Made by a program: the position numbers and the translations under genes. Source: Seriola aureovittata (lineage: Eukaryota > Chordata > Actinopteri > Carangiformes > Carangidae). From it: a stretch of DNA of 64,000 bases. The notes below the pieces were generated by a model. That model had not been told where the DNA came from, did no database searches, and saw only the letters and a program-made list of their open reading frames with translations. The stretch is taken from positions 23,770,001-23,834,000 of the forward strand of contig NC_079376.1 of NCBI RefSeq assembly GCF_021018895.1, read 5' to 3'. Each line of letters starts with the position of its first letter. The stretch's first letter is position 1. Below are positions 48,186 to 60,658 of this stretch, in pieces.

Positions 48186-48990
48186 ACCAGTCCAAATGGA
48201 AGTTCATCTGGAGTAACTCTTTCAGAAGGTAAGTCTGCGGTCTGCTGGGACATTCAGACTTCAATGTCACTCTTGGATAGAACCCTCCTTATGACTGCAC
48301 TACAACCAATCATCCAGTTCCTCACCCACAGTTTGGACCACATGTAGTTACGGTCACCATGTCCCACTTCTTGATGGATATGCCTTAGAGGACGGTCCGA
48401 GATATAGAAATCCTTAGCCAGTATTGTGGGATGTTTGGCTTGTGCAAGCGTAGATGATCTGCTCAGCCAACCATCGACTCTCAATACACTCTCAAGGGAT
48501 CTGATAGTAAAGATAAATTGTATTTTCTTTGAAAACAAACACCTAGAGATAACATTAAAAGTCCTGTAGCCTATGGCTTCAGATGGACTGGAGAAACTAA
48601 CAAAGGGTGTGGTCAAAAAACTATGTAACACTCTTTCTTGGCCTACCTGAGCTCTGCCTACCTTCAAGATAAGGAGTGGTAGAGGGGAAACATGGGAACA
48701 AAGGGCGTGGACAAAGTGCAAAACTCAATTATGATAACAAATTAAATATCTTATGGTAACATAACATCTGCACAATACCTTGACATGGAAAATTTGGCTC
48801 CTACAACACCCATGTTCCATTCTTGAGAAATGCATCCACTTTCAAACCTCTAGAGGCCACATCAGCTGGGTTGCTCCCAATGTCTACATACCTCCATTGA
48901 GAGGATTGTGAAGCTTTGAGAATTTTCAAGACTTAGTTGGCAAAGAAGACTTTGAACCTGGAAGTCTCATTATTGATATATTTAAGCATA
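48125..48990 (-). pseudogene. BEL/Pao retrotransposon pol remnant (RNase H end to integrase)
   Basis: On the minus strand, in order: WRYVDIGSNPADVASRG (about 48898-48848), the conserved block after RNase H; STLAQAKHPTILAKDFYISD and RHIHQEVGHGDRNYM (about 48450-48330), the integrase zinc-binding start; LPSERVTPDELPFGLV; then SLVKRYGVIFICL (about 48175-48135), the start of the integrase core. The paired cysteines of the zinc-binding domain are lost and the GVDxFGP segment with the first catalytic Asp is deleted. Several stops and shifts: a dead copy. Confidence 0.8.
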
Positions 48991-49188
48991 GATCCACTGT
49001 CTGTTCAACTGTTTCCTCCACAACTGACTTGACTCATTGTGGCAGCAATGACCTTACAGGGGATGGTAACAGACAGTTATTTGTTTTATTGTGCTGACGA
49101 TATATCGCTGGTCAATCCTACAAATGCTACAAAATGTGTTCATGCTGCAATGGTGGTATTTCCTTTTTCTGACAAGGCTAACAGCCCT

Positions 49189-49194
<6 letters not shown>

Positions 49195-49229
<35 letters not shown>
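49195..49229. repeat. (CT)n microsatellite
   Basis: Pure CT run. Confidence 0.95.
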
Positions 49230-49231
<2 letters not shown>

Positions 49232-50084
49232 CTACATTTCTTTATAATTGGGCAAAGTCACACTTCAACAAGGCACTTCCTGTTTGCAGTGCAGCCACTG
49301 ATGTACAGACAACTATCACCTTGAATGGTGTTGATGAAGAAAATGTCTGAACATGATGATTATGAGGCATCTTAGGTTAATTAGTAAGGAGTGGCTTTTT
49401 ACATGATTTCTTGAGTTATGTACATTAATATGAGATGGATCCTTGATGAAGTCAGCGTACCCTGATTCCTAAGGTGTGGAGGGCATATAAACTGAGTAAG
49501 TCAAATTATGTGTACATGTTTGATATGAATGATGAATGAAGTGTTATTAATCTGTATTCCAATCAGTCTGCTCATCATTTAAATCAGGCCCCTACTGGTT
49601 AATGAAAGTGATGGCAGGGTGTGATAGCCATGCTCCATCTCATTACAAATCCCTGTTTATCCCCCAGGATATTTATCTACTTGAAATATCACATTAGTGA
49701 CAGATATTTATCTATAGATTGATCTTCTGGGCTTGTTGAGAGTGATATGGCGCAATTACTACCACTGCCTGTTATATTTAAAGTTATATGCTAAAGTATG
49801 GTATCTGAAATATACAAATAGAAAATGTTTGCTTAGTATCTAGCAGCTAATTAGGAGGTCCCAGGTCCAAGGCTCAACTGAAAACTAAAGATTTCGCAAT
49901 AAAAACGGAATGTAATTTAAAGTAAATAGTAATGTAAAGAATATTGGTTTTGTTGTTAATGTGTGACAATGGGGGCAAAAGCAGGTAAATAAAAATGGTT
50001 TGAATTATTTCAATGTATTTTAATGTTTCCTCAATAATGTTTTCAGGGTAACACATCCACAGGAACATTGTCAAAACTCACACA

Positions 50085-50395
50085 CTCAGTCATGAGCAGT
50101 GAGACAATGGAGGACGTTGTTGAGATACATTTTGACATCAATATGGTTTATCTTTTTCATTTTAATAGTATTTTGTGTGTCTGTATTGGTTTAGTTAGTC
50201 TTTTACCTTTTTGATATTAGCTTCTGTAATTGTCACCCCCTTTGTTTTCTCCCAGGAATTCAGGAAATCAAGTACACATTTGAGGTACTTGTACTTCAGT
50301 ATTTCCATTCAATGCTATTTTACACTTCCACCCCTACATTTCAGAGGGAAATATTGTACGTTCTACTACACTACATTTAATTGACAGCTTTACTG
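50085..50395 (+). repeat. Inverted repeat pair, left arm
   Basis: Starts ctcagtcatgagcagtgaga and ends near catttcagagggaaatattg / ttgacagc. Matches the reverse complement of 53077-53471, but lacks about 80 bases in the middle that the right arm keeps. Confidence 0.7.
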
Positions 50396-53076
50396 TACAG
50401 ATTGTAACAGTGGAACACACTGATGATCCTCTGTGGAAACAAAACACCACTTACTGAGAGTGTGGCCACATGGTAGACCTGCCTGCACCCCTACTAACCA
50501 CTAACTTCACTGGGTAAGACCTGATTAATGCCTAGGAAAGTCTGCTAAGAAGCACTGCTAATTAAGTGGCTATTTGTAAGGCTAGTGGGACTAGATAAAC
50601 AATGATGAATCTGCCTGTAGAACCAGTGAGGTAAGCCTCTGTAGCTTAGCGTCAGCTGCACTGTAGATGTAGACTTGTGTCACCTGTCAGAGGACTCAGA
50701 TTTGTGACAGATACCTACTAATAACAGGTAAATCATTATTCAACATGAGTGTTGGGCCTCCATAAGAACACTAACCAATCGTTTAACACATTTCTTGGCG
50801 GTCTGAAAGTTATAGATATGTTACTTAAAGTAGAAGACACCAAAGGCTCAGTGATTTTCTAGACAAACATTTTAAATATGCACGTTAGTTAGCACATTGG
50901 CCTTTGCTAACAGTAATGTGGTAAAAATGGTCTAATATTAATCCTCTTTAAGTATTAGTTGGCCTTAATAGTACCACTACACTGATTTTTAAAACTAATA
51001 CCCTGAAATAACCTGACTATTGTGAGCAGATCAGTCTATTGTTAACATATTATACCATATTTATTTTGTAGACTAACTCATTATTAGCCTCCTGTTATTG
51101 CCCCAATTTTACACTAAAATATTACCATAGTACTTATTGTCATTACCAAGACATTTCTCTGTTATTATTATTACTGTAGTTTCAGTGTACCGATTAATTA
51201 TTGTTATTCCCAAATTATACTTCCCTATTGTACAGTGCTACCGTTTATTGCTTTATTTCCATTTAAATATGGCAACACACTTAAAAGATGTTATTTTGAA
51301 TGTGTGTATTAATTCTTTTCATGATCTTCATAAAGTCTTTATATAGACATGTAATAATCAGGGTCCTATGTTCAGTTTAATGAGGCATGGGGAGGATGGG
51401 GGTGAGGTGAGCCCAGTGTGTGTCATCTACTCACCTGCTCTCTGCTGCTGGATTACAAAGCCTTTAAATAGAACATGAACCCATGTGATGTCATCAGAGC
51501 TGCAGGTGAGCTGTTTCCTGCTGCGCGGGACACTGCGCAGGCTCACACCATCAGTAACTGTAACCTGTTGTGAACATGTTGTGTTATTAGAGGCAAATTA
51601 TCTGTGACGGGCTGATTGTCCTCAATGCTGATGAGCCGGAGATGTCCAGACACGTACTGGCTGATAGATTCATTCTATTACTCCACCTTGGATGCTATGT
51701 GATCTGCCTCTGTCAAATCCTTGGGAAAGAATGAAACCAGAGCTGGCTGAGATGTTAATGATGGCTGAAACTGAGGGTTGGATAATCACCAGGGCCCATG
51801 ACTGTTTCCTGAATTAATTCATCCACGCGTCGCTTCATTTTTTACAGGATCCCCAAAGTCCAGAATCAACCAGGAAGACCAGTGATAAATGAGCAAACAA
51901 CAGAAACTCAAGCTCAAAGCCTTTGTGACTGTGCTGCCTTCACACAGGATGGTATTCACTTTCAGAAGAAATAATACTGACACAAAAACAGTCCTCAGAA
52001 GGAGCCAATGGGCTTGGAGCTGAGTCAGAAAGTGCTGAGAGACAAAGTAGAAAAGAAAAGCTGCAATTCCACAAATATGCTGCAGGCTCAACTGGAACAT
52101 GCTGAGTCCCTGAAATAGGTTTAAAGACAAAATACACTTTTTTTTTTTTAACCCAGTAAATTACTTCATTATAAAGGAAATCAGTGTTCTTCTTTCTTCA
52201 TAAACACTTCACGCTCCTAACACTCAGCTATGTGCATTGAAGCCCTGGAGACAAGACTGAGAAAAAAAGACCCTTGTTTTTCGTTTTGTTTTTTTCTTTG
52301 ACAAAATCCTCCAACAGCTCCTACATATGATATCACTGACAAGTTCTATCTTTAAGTTAGGCCATTGGTCAAACTGCATTTCCCTTCAGATCACAACCAA
52401 CAGTAACTGAATTCAGCTCACATTATTACACATTGATATTAGAGAGCAGCTGTCAGATCGTTCCATCAGAGAGGAAAATAAAACACAGAGGAGGGTGTGC
52501 TGCTGTCATCCTGCTGCCTGTTTAATCAGGCCTCACTGCATCATAATAAAGTAATTACTCAGTATTTATGTATGTCATATTTAATCAGCAGCTTGAATTT
52601 CAGAGGTGCAGAAATGCAAATACAACACTGTTGACTGTGTCAGACTGCTACTGTGAGCCACACTGAACTCATGAACCTGATTAAATCAGGCAGTTTACTC
52701 TGTGCTGTTTGAATACTGGAAACCGTGTCTACTGAAAATACTGTGAGAGAGCAGCGCCGGCCCGAGCCACGCTCCAGAGGCTGCCGGGGATGTGGACAGT
52801 CTGGTCAGCCACTGCTCTAGCATCCCTGTGAATCAGGGATACAACAGGGGGGACAATGTGGACCCCTGGTAGTGTGTTTGGACCACTGCCAGGCATGGAA
52901 ATAGCACGGCACACTAACCAAGAAGAGGCTGCACATCCAGCAGGGGATTTGGACAGTCAGCTGGAACCAGAGTGAGAATTATACAATGAAAATCTGGGGG
53001 GTCGACTTTTTCTCCAAGGCGAAAGGAAACCCAGTGAACTGAAGTGCTACAGTCCTTACAGGATCTTATTAACCTA
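50396..53076. other. Spacer between the inverted repeat arms
   Basis: About 2.7 kb, AT-rich, with no coding sequence recognised. A GC-richer patch near 52740-52920 is open on the minus strand for 61 codons without a known motif. Confidence 0.4.
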
Positions 53077-53471
53077 AAGTTGTCAAATAAATTTAGTGGA
53101 GTAGAAAAGTACAATATTTCCCTCTGAAATGTTGGAGTGGAAGTAAAATGGAGATACTCAAGTTAAGTACAATTATCTCCAAATTGTACTTAAGTACAGG
53201 ACTTAGAGTGAATGTACTTCATTACTTTCCACCACTGCTAATACAATTACTGAACCTTCAAGAGAAAATGGATTTTAAAATTGTTCAGTGACCCAACAAG
53301 TAAAACTCCTGAATTCCTGAGTGACAAAGAGAGTGTCTATTATAGAAGCTAATATTAAAAAGGTGAAAGACTAACTAAACCACCACAGACACACAAAGAC
53401 TATTAAGATGAAATAATAAACTATATTGATCTGAAAGCTAATCCTCCGTTGTCTCACTGTTCATGACTGAG
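53077..53471 (-). repeat. Inverted repeat pair, right arm
   Basis: Reverse complement begins ctcagtcatgaacagtgaga, continues ggtttagttagtctttcacc and ggtggaaagtaatgaagtac, and ends at catttcagagggaaatattg. The latter part is a well-known kind of teleost interspersed repeat built around stretches of gtacttaagtac. Confidence 0.7.
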
Positions 53472-54211
53472 CACCGGTGTTTGCTAACATTAGACCATAT
53501 ATGAGATTTTATATTGGACACTGGAATTAACAGGGCGCGCTACCAGCTAGCTAACATTAGTTAGCTGAACTATAACTTCAGGCTAAACGCAACACAATAA
53601 AACTAATGACTCCACATTAATGGGTCATGGCAGAGCAATTAATAAGAGGACCTCATAAAGAAACTGGTGAGAATATAGGGCAAAAATAAATAAACAAACC
53701 TTTATAAAACATGTTACAGCAGTACCTTTGATTTAAATTATATTTTTACTACGACATCCTGTGAGCAAAACCCTGTTATGAATTCATACGTTCTACAAAT
53801 ACCAAAAGGACGATGTCGAAACTCCTCCACAAGACAACATGCTGATCTATACTATGTCTGGACTTATATTTCCCTTTGCTGCTGTGACACTTTGTCTTAT
53901 CTGACAGTGGAGCTCTTCTAAAAGTTTATGAATATCATGTGTTTGTAGCAAAAAAAAAACAACAAAAAAAAACAAGATTCACTGTCTCATACAACCAATG
54001 TGGTTCTGTAGTAAAACAATTGGCCATTTATTTCTATCACAGTGATAGAATGATTTTTCAAATCTTAGGTATGACTGCCCCACTGTGGAAGGGAATGGAA
54101 CTGCATCTACACGTGGATAAAAATGGGTTTCTGACACAGATAACATCAGGACTGAAACTGTGTTTATTTCATAAAAGATGAGCCAAGAAATAAAGGATTT
54201 GTAGCAAAGTT

Positions 54212-54255
54212 TTTATTGTCAATAGAAAATAAAGAGTTAAAAACTACAGTTTATT
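54212..54255 (-). terminator. gnpda2: Candidate poly(A) signals for gnpda2
   Basis: Two minus-strand AATAAA hexamers, at 54255-54250 and 54217-54212, about 1.2 kb beyond the stop. Nothing coding lies between 55491 and here. Usage is inferred. Confidence 0.25.
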
Positions 54256-55491
54256 TGCAAAAACACTGAGTAGAAGTCAGAACCATGACCATCTGATAAT
54301 CAGGAGGAGTGACTGAAGAAACAAAGAAAACCAAGGAAGGAATGTTTTACCCAAACAAAAGATGGAAGTCAATCACATTATTACTCTGTAAATATTTCAC
54401 AGCCTGCACAAGGAACCTGCACGAGTGAAGTGGTGAGGAGATGCACCATGAATCAGGTGCTTTTGCATTTCAAAGAAACTTTGGGGTAAATAACATCAAG
54501 GTCTGTTTCATCATGATCTTTCACCATGAACAGGAGCTGAACACCCGACATGCAGAAAAAGCAGCAGTTATCATTGAATCCCACTGTAGAGCTGATGCTT
54601 GCAAACAAATCACTAATCTAAACTTAATGTTCAATAACTTCCTTTTTCAGAGCTTTCAATCACATCTCACTGTCTTCAAGAGAATGGATTACAACATATC
54701 AAGCTCTACGCAAAAACCACTCACAGCATCAACTTGGAAAAGGTCAAAAGTCATGCACCAGAGGAAGATCTAGAGGGATAATCACATCTGAGACCAGAGA
54801 CCATCTTCAAGCAGAAACAGAGGTTACTGTCTCCAACATAGTCAAATTCTACACTGTTTGAAACTTCAAGTAAAACTCAGTGGTGGTTCAACATGTGATT
54901 TAACATGTGACTGTCAATGGAGGAGTTGCCCACAGTTCACACTCCCTCTAGGAGTATGATAAACACAAAAAAATCATACGAAAGAAAGTCTGACCAGGGA
55001 CAGAGGTCACCTGTGATGACGTTCATCTGAGCTCCATAGTTTCTCTGGACAGTCAGGAACTGGGACTCAATCATTTACGAAAAAAACAAAAACAAAGTTA
55101 ACATTAAGGAAAGTTAAAGTATATACTGCACTGATTCACTCACAGAGAGCAGAGAGATTCAGAATGAAGGCTGTGTTTAAAATCAAGCCTCAAACTTCTG
55201 TCACCAAACAGAGATGAAGAGGACCCACGTCCCTTTAAATCCAAACTGATAAACAACGAAGCTCAGAGGAAGAAGCTCCACTAAAGACCTGATCATTTCC
55301 TCTCATTAAGGATCTGTGACTGTCTGAGGTTAATATATAATCCACAGGCAGGAGGAGAGTCACCCAGTCACCGGCTCAGCTGTTCCTCAGGTACAGAACA
55401 GCAGCAGAGTAATAATGCCGTCCAGTCCTGATGGATCAAGGAACCTCTGACCATCTGGACATCTTCAGTTCTCTTCCTTGGTGATGTTGTG

Positions 55492-55550
55492 TCACTGGTC
55501 CTTTATGCTCAGCACTGGGTCCACCAGCTTGTTATGAACGTGCATTAAAC
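55492..55550 (-). CDS. gnpda2: gnpda2 coding exon 6 (C-terminus, stop)
   Basis: 59 nt, found by the conserved [11 protein letters not shown]. Reads [18 protein letters not shown] then TGA. The acceptor ttcatcatag is pyrimidine-poor but the phase (1) fits exon 5 exactly. Confidence 0.92.
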
Positions 55551-58500
55551 CTATGATGAAAAATGACAATGTGTCAGGTCCAGACAACACAATGCTTGTT
55601 TACAAAACTCAAGTCAAGTCTTGCAGCAGTTTTGGAGCTAAAACAAGCTGTAAAGCTGCTCATATGTGAGAGCAGCAGGCCGTGAAAGCTGAGTGAGTTT
55701 CAGCAGTCGCACCTGTCATCCCATAGACCGCCATTATAAATATATGTGCTTTAAAAATGAACATAAAATGTATAATTTGCCATGAACATCATAAGTTCTT
55801 GCACACATCTAGTTAGAGTAGTGAGGCACCAAACTTTCATTATATAATAAAGAAATAAAAATGGCACAACAGGAGAACAGAGATATCTTGATTTGGATTA
55901 ATCAAAGCATTTTCAAAACTTTTGCCATGCACCACTCAATAAATCAATGATCAACAAAATTCATCACTCTACTTTTTTCCGAATCAGTTCATTCAAAGCT
56001 CCTCTAGTATCAGTTCAAATGCTACTAAAATCATTAGTCACAGATGGTTCATTATCTGGAGGGGCTAATTAAAATGAAGGCCATGGTGACGATTAAGTGT
56101 TTTAGCATCATATGAACTGTACAAACAACATGCCCCCCCTCAAACACGAGATCAAACTTCATTCAAATCGGTCTGGGTATTATCAGGTAAACCGTAATTC
56201 ATTTGTAATTTAAAAAAAAAACAAAAAAAACAAAAAACATAAATCTGTTGTTTTGTTTCAGAAACCAAAACAGAAAAACTGATTCATTTTTGGCTTTTGG
56301 CAATTCTTTTTATCATTGTTTTGTTTGAACCCAAAAACTGAATTCATATGATTTTATTTAAATTTGAATTCTAAACCAAAAGCAAAAAACAAAATCACAT
56401 GGTCTATTTGTTTTTTTGTTTCCACAGAAGAAGCCAGAAAATCTACTTTTTAAAAATGTTTTTTCGCAACTTTTCGTTTTTTCATTTCTCATTTGGTCCT
56501 GTCAGTGACAGACAGGAAGAGTTTTAATACAAAGAAGAGAGTTACTTTTCTTTTGTTTTTAAATCACAAAGGATTGACAGATGATCTGATGATTAAAATC
56601 TCTGACAGTGTTTCTGTGTCGACCTCAGCCATGTGATTCAAATCCTGGTGAATATAGATTGAACATTGACTGCATTCGTTCTCATTAACCTGTGTTGCAT
56701 TTCATTTACAGGTTACGAAAATGAAAGACACTCATTTCACCTGCAGAGCTGAGAACTGACGGTGGACCAAAGGGTTCTGGGTTCAGGGGAGGTTCCACAA
56801 AGGAACCTGTGCTGATGGGCTCTCCCCCACTTCAATATATATATGTACATCACATATACAGATTGCAGGATTTAATAGTTTATCATCAAATTTTTAAAAT
56901 AAACCCTCATATTTACTATCACAAAAGCCTATAACTGCATCAGCATCTGCTTGGAACAAGACCAGGACTCAGGTTTTCAGATGGACTCAGTGCAGCTGCA
57001 GTTTAATACGTCCACCTAGTTAAAACTCATGCAGTCTATTCCTATAGTCCTGCAATAAATCCCTCCTCCATAAAGGTTGATTCACCTCTATGCTCATTTC
57101 TAAGGCCGTAGTTTCTGTGACAATACGCTGACGTGTTATTAATATTTTTGTTCAGTTCACTCTCCACTGAGCAGAGTGAGGATGATGACGGTGGTACCTT
57201 TGAAGTATTTGACAGTTTTGACTCGGAGCTCCAGCGTGGCGTCCTCGTCACAGACAAAGATGGTGCGTGGGTGTTGCTGGAAGGCCGACACCGTCCACAT
57301 GTGGTTCACTCCCTCCTCTATGGCTTTGTACAGAGCGAAGGCTTTGTGTGCTCCCGTGATCAGAATCATCACCTGAGGAGGCGACAACAACACACTTACA
57401 CTCTGCGCTGTGGATCCAGGAAGGTTAGTTACCGAGTCCAAGAGTCAGACACGTCCTCCACTTCTGTCTCTGCCCTGACCTTCACTCTGACTTTAGACCA
57501 ATCAGATCGAAGCTCTCCTGAAGCCGTCTGCAGACCACTTCATCTCAGAGATTCCTGGATATGTACAACTTCGTATCAGAGCAGCCGTTGTCTGGTGTGA
57601 AAAGCATCAAGAATATATTTTGCTGCTGTAGCTGCTGGTTTGCTTCTCTTTTGGCCTGCTGTGTTTTAGCTGTGCATTAGCTCATTTAATGGTCTGTTAA
57701 CAGCTAACTGACCAAACTGTTCATGTCACACTGCTACTTATTCATGTGCAATACCACCTTTACCAATATCAATATAACACACTCAACTCATATATGAAGC
57801 TTTTGTACATAATTTTATATTATTTATTAGAAATGATCTGTCTTTTTTCCTACGCACCAACTGATGAGCAGCAGAGCTCACAATGACAATAATAATTCTG
57901 TTACTGGTCAGTAAAACTGACAGTAAATCTGAAGGCCGTTTCACTTTCACAGACGCCTGTTCTTTCTCTGTAATATGCAGCTTTTTGAGTCAAGCCGTGA
58001 AGTTTTTTTTCACATATTTACATGTTTATCCTTAAATTCTGATGTTAATTGTGCAGAAGGAATCAGGCTGTGACTAAAACTAAAACTACATAAACACTAG
58101 TGACACAGCTGTCACCATTTCAAAGAGACGCTATTTACTGTGTGAGACAACAGACAAACGAGCATGGTAGCGAGCACACACACACCAAAACTAACAAAAC
58201 AAGTCAAAGTCTTTGTCTCCAACTTCCCAGTCTGAATGCTATCAGTGTCCAAGTCAGAGTCAGGTCACAAGTCCTGAAAATCAGGACTCCAGTCAGAGTC
58301 CTGGACTGGAGTCCTACAACACTGTTACAAACAGTACATATTAGGGCTGTCACTAGTTCGAACATGGGGTGAAAAGTTCATACTGGAGCTGTAATGTCCT
58401 GTTGCAAATGTAGGCTGCAGTCTCTATAAGCGCATCAGACCATCAGCAGCTAATATTGTTAATAAAGAGAGAGCCGAACTTGATCCCGATCGTGTTGATA

Positions 58501-60658
58501 GACTTGTGTTTCTGGCAAATAATATGAGCAATTAAGTCAGACCGTTTGGCTTGACTATTGATTCCATGTTTACCTTGCTACATTTTTAGTTCAAAGGTGT
58601 GGGAGCTCCCTCCTGTTGTCTGTCGTAGCGTGTGTTCTATGTTACTGTAGCACTTTGAGACTGAGTTTCACTGAATGAAAAGTGCAGCACGGTTTTTTAA
58701 AAACGTTGTTGTATTGAGGGCGAAGTAGAAGTGGCAGGCATTTGAATTCATTCAAATTAATTGCGGGTGATTTCCAATTTGTTCAATCTTGATTTTTTGA
58801 AAAAGTGACAGCCCTGATACAGATATATAGCACAGAATCTTAAATTGGTCAAATAGATGATGTCACTAGAGATCAATAAATGAACTGCCTTTGAGTCTGA
58901 CCTCCTTGGCGTCCATGACGGTTCCCACACCCACAGTGAGAGCCATGGTGGGAACCTTGGAGAGGTCGTTACCAAAGAAACGAGCGTTGGCCACGATGGT
59001 GTCCTTAGCCAGGGTTTTCACTCTGGTCCTGGAGACGAGGCTGGAGCCCGGTTCATTGAAGGCAATGTGACCATCAGGACCGATTCCTACAGCAAGACCA
59101 GGAGAGGGAACCCGACAAAGAGATGAGGTTACCCTACAACATCTACAACAGACTGTTTTAGTAATGAGGTAGAACACCAGAACAGAAATCATGTGTCGGA
59201 CCTCCTACGAACAACTCGATCCCTCCGGCCTCGGCGATCTTCTGCTCGAAGGCCTGACACTCTGTCTCCAGGTCGTCGGCGTTTCCGTCCAGGATGTGAG
59301 CGTTGGCTGGATCGATGTCGATGTGCTTGAAGAAGTTGTTCCACATGTAGGAGTGGTAGCTCTCTGGATGAGCACGTGGTAGACCTGGAGAACGAGAGGG
59401 TCACCTGATTTACCTGAGAGCTGCAGAGCCATGAATCCAGATACACACTGGCCCAAACACACTGCGACAAACCAGTCGGGACCATAAGGAAGTGGAAGTT
59501 ATAAACTGGGTTAAGCTGATATTCAGTTTCAGGTTCAGATCACTGAGTGGAGGTAAACTACTGAACAGTAAAATACTGTCAAAGTCCCGCAGTAAATCAC
59601 TCTTTCGTTAAAATCTTACAATAATCATCCCTGTCCAGAGCTATTTGATGCTAACTGATATGAAATGATGTAAAAGGATGCTGAAAAACTAGTCCATGCA
59701 TTTGTTACTTCTAGACTGGTCTATTGTAACTCTTTATTATCAGGATTATTATCAATAACCCACAGAAAAGCTGGTTCAAAATACTGCAGCTTCAGTACTG
59801 ACAGGAACTAGAGAAGAGATCACATCTCTCCTATGTTAGCTTTATCAGCTCCCTGTAAAATCCAGAATAGATTTTAAATCCTCCTCCTCACCTACAGAGC
59901 TATTATTAGTCAGACATCATCGTATGTTAAAGAGCTCACAGTTCCCTGTTATCCTAACAGAACACTCTGCTCTCTAAATACAGGTCTGCTTGTGGTTTCT
60001 TAGAGTTTCTAAGACCAGAACGGGAGGTAGAGCCTTCAGCTATCAGGCTCCTCTCCTGTGGAACCAGCTCCCAGTCTGGGTCCAGGAGGCAGACTCCCTT
60101 TCTACAGTTAAGATCAGGCTTCAAGCTGTGCTCTTTGATAAAGCTTATGGTTAGAGCTGATTCAGGTCAGTCCTTAACCATCCCTTAGTGATTCTGCTAT
60201 AGACCCAGACTGCTGAGGGAACTCCCATGACGTTCCTTCCTGTTAAAGGGAGTTTCTCTTCCCCACTGTCACCCGGTGCTGCATCTGACAGTGTAAGAGG
60301 AGATGAGCTGGTCAACTGTATAACTGAGTCAGCCTTACACTTACCAACATATTCATCCATGTTGAAGGTTTTCACATATTTGAATGAAATGTCTCCACTT
60401 CTGTAGTATTCTATTAACTTCTGGTAACAGCCATAAGGAGTGCTCCCTGAAAGAAATGAGACGATGTTAACACACTCCGCTTAATACTGAGGACCTCTGA
60501 GCCTGGAGAGCACTGTCTGTGTGATGGTGCTCACCTGTAGGTAAACCCAGAGTGAAGTATCTGTCTGCTGAAGGCCTGAACTGGATGATTTTGTTGCGGA
60601 TGTATTTAGCTGCCCACTCACTGGCCAGGTCATACTCGTCCAGGATGACCAGCCTCAT
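55492..60658 (-). CDS. gnpda2: Glucosamine-6-phosphate isomerase (deaminase) 2 (whole coding span, six coding exons)
   Basis: Converts D-glucosamine 6-phosphate to D-fructose 6-phosphate and ammonia, in the cytosol, reversing the entry step to the hexosamine pathway. Exons on the minus strand: 60658-60535, 60446-60345, 59384-59202, 59086-58902, 57372-57198, 55550-55492; together 828 nt, 275 residues plus stop, against 276 in human GNPDA2. The NagB-family catalytic residues D72 (in FNMDEYVG), D141 and H143 (in [13 protein letters not shown]) and E148 are all present at the classical positions. The gnpda2 rather than gnpda1 call rests on the N-terminus [15 protein letters not shown] and the short C-terminus ([18 protein letters not shown]) without the long gnpda1 tail. 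It is convergent with gabrg1. One odd residue is Y46, where mammals have Leu in TGSTPLGCY. Confidence 0.95.
57198..57372 (-). CDS. gnpda2: gnpda2 coding exon 5
   Basis: 175 nt. Encodes [20 protein letters not shown] through [22 protein letters not shown] and KYFK. Acceptor gcctcctcag, donor gtacca. Confidence 0.97.
58342..58816. mobile_element. Non-autonomous hAT element (gnpda2 intron)
   Basis: Ends TAGGGCTGTCACT and (reverse complement) CAGGGCTGTCACTTTTTC are inverted repeats. The flanking octamers gtacatat (58334-58341) and atacagat (58817-58824) match at 6 of 8. It lies in the 57373-58901 intron. No frame recognised inside. Confidence 0.7.
58902..59086 (-). CDS. gnpda2: gnpda2 coding exon 4 (active site)
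   Basis: 185 nt. Encodes [20 protein letters not shown] and on to [11 protein letters not shown], holding D141, H143 and E148. Acceptor cttgctgtag, donor gtcaga. The intron before it is short (115 bp). Confidence 0.97.
59202..59384 (-). CDS. gnpda2: gnpda2 coding exon 3
   Basis: 183 nt. Encodes [18 protein letters not shown] through ILDGN to AGGIELFVG. Acceptor ttctccag; the donor gtccga is weak but forced by the protein frame. Confidence 0.96.
59682..60290 (+). pseudogene. L2/Maui-type LINE 3' end in a gnpda2 intron
   Basis: Plus-strand decayed RT C-terminus: [19 protein letters not shown], then pieces matching the typical WLPV..RIDFKIL, SSYVKEL and [11 protein letters not shown] blocks in shifting frames, ending with a 3' UTR-like stretch (cctgttaaagggagtttc) common to fish L2/Maui copies. 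It lies antisense to gnpda2 in the 59385-60344 intron. Confidence 0.8.
60345..60446 (-). CDS. gnpda2: gnpda2 coding exon 2
   Basis: 102 nt. Encodes [15 protein letters not shown] through [10 protein letters not shown] with the catalytic D72. The upstream intron is only 88 bp. Acceptor tttctttcag, donor gtaagt. Confidence 0.96.
60535..60658 (-). CDS. gnpda2: gnpda2 coding exon 1
   Basis: Start codon at 60658-60656 with A at -3. Encodes [20 protein letters not shown] on to RYFTLGLPT and the first base of Gly42. Donor gtgagc. An acceptor (tgctag or tgctagtag, at about 60674-60671) lies just upstream of the ATG, so the 5' UTR is probably split. Confidence 0.96.

Noticed and set aside
57133..57600. 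Plus-strand 155-codon frame
   Set aside because: Antisense shadow of gnpda2 coding exon 5.
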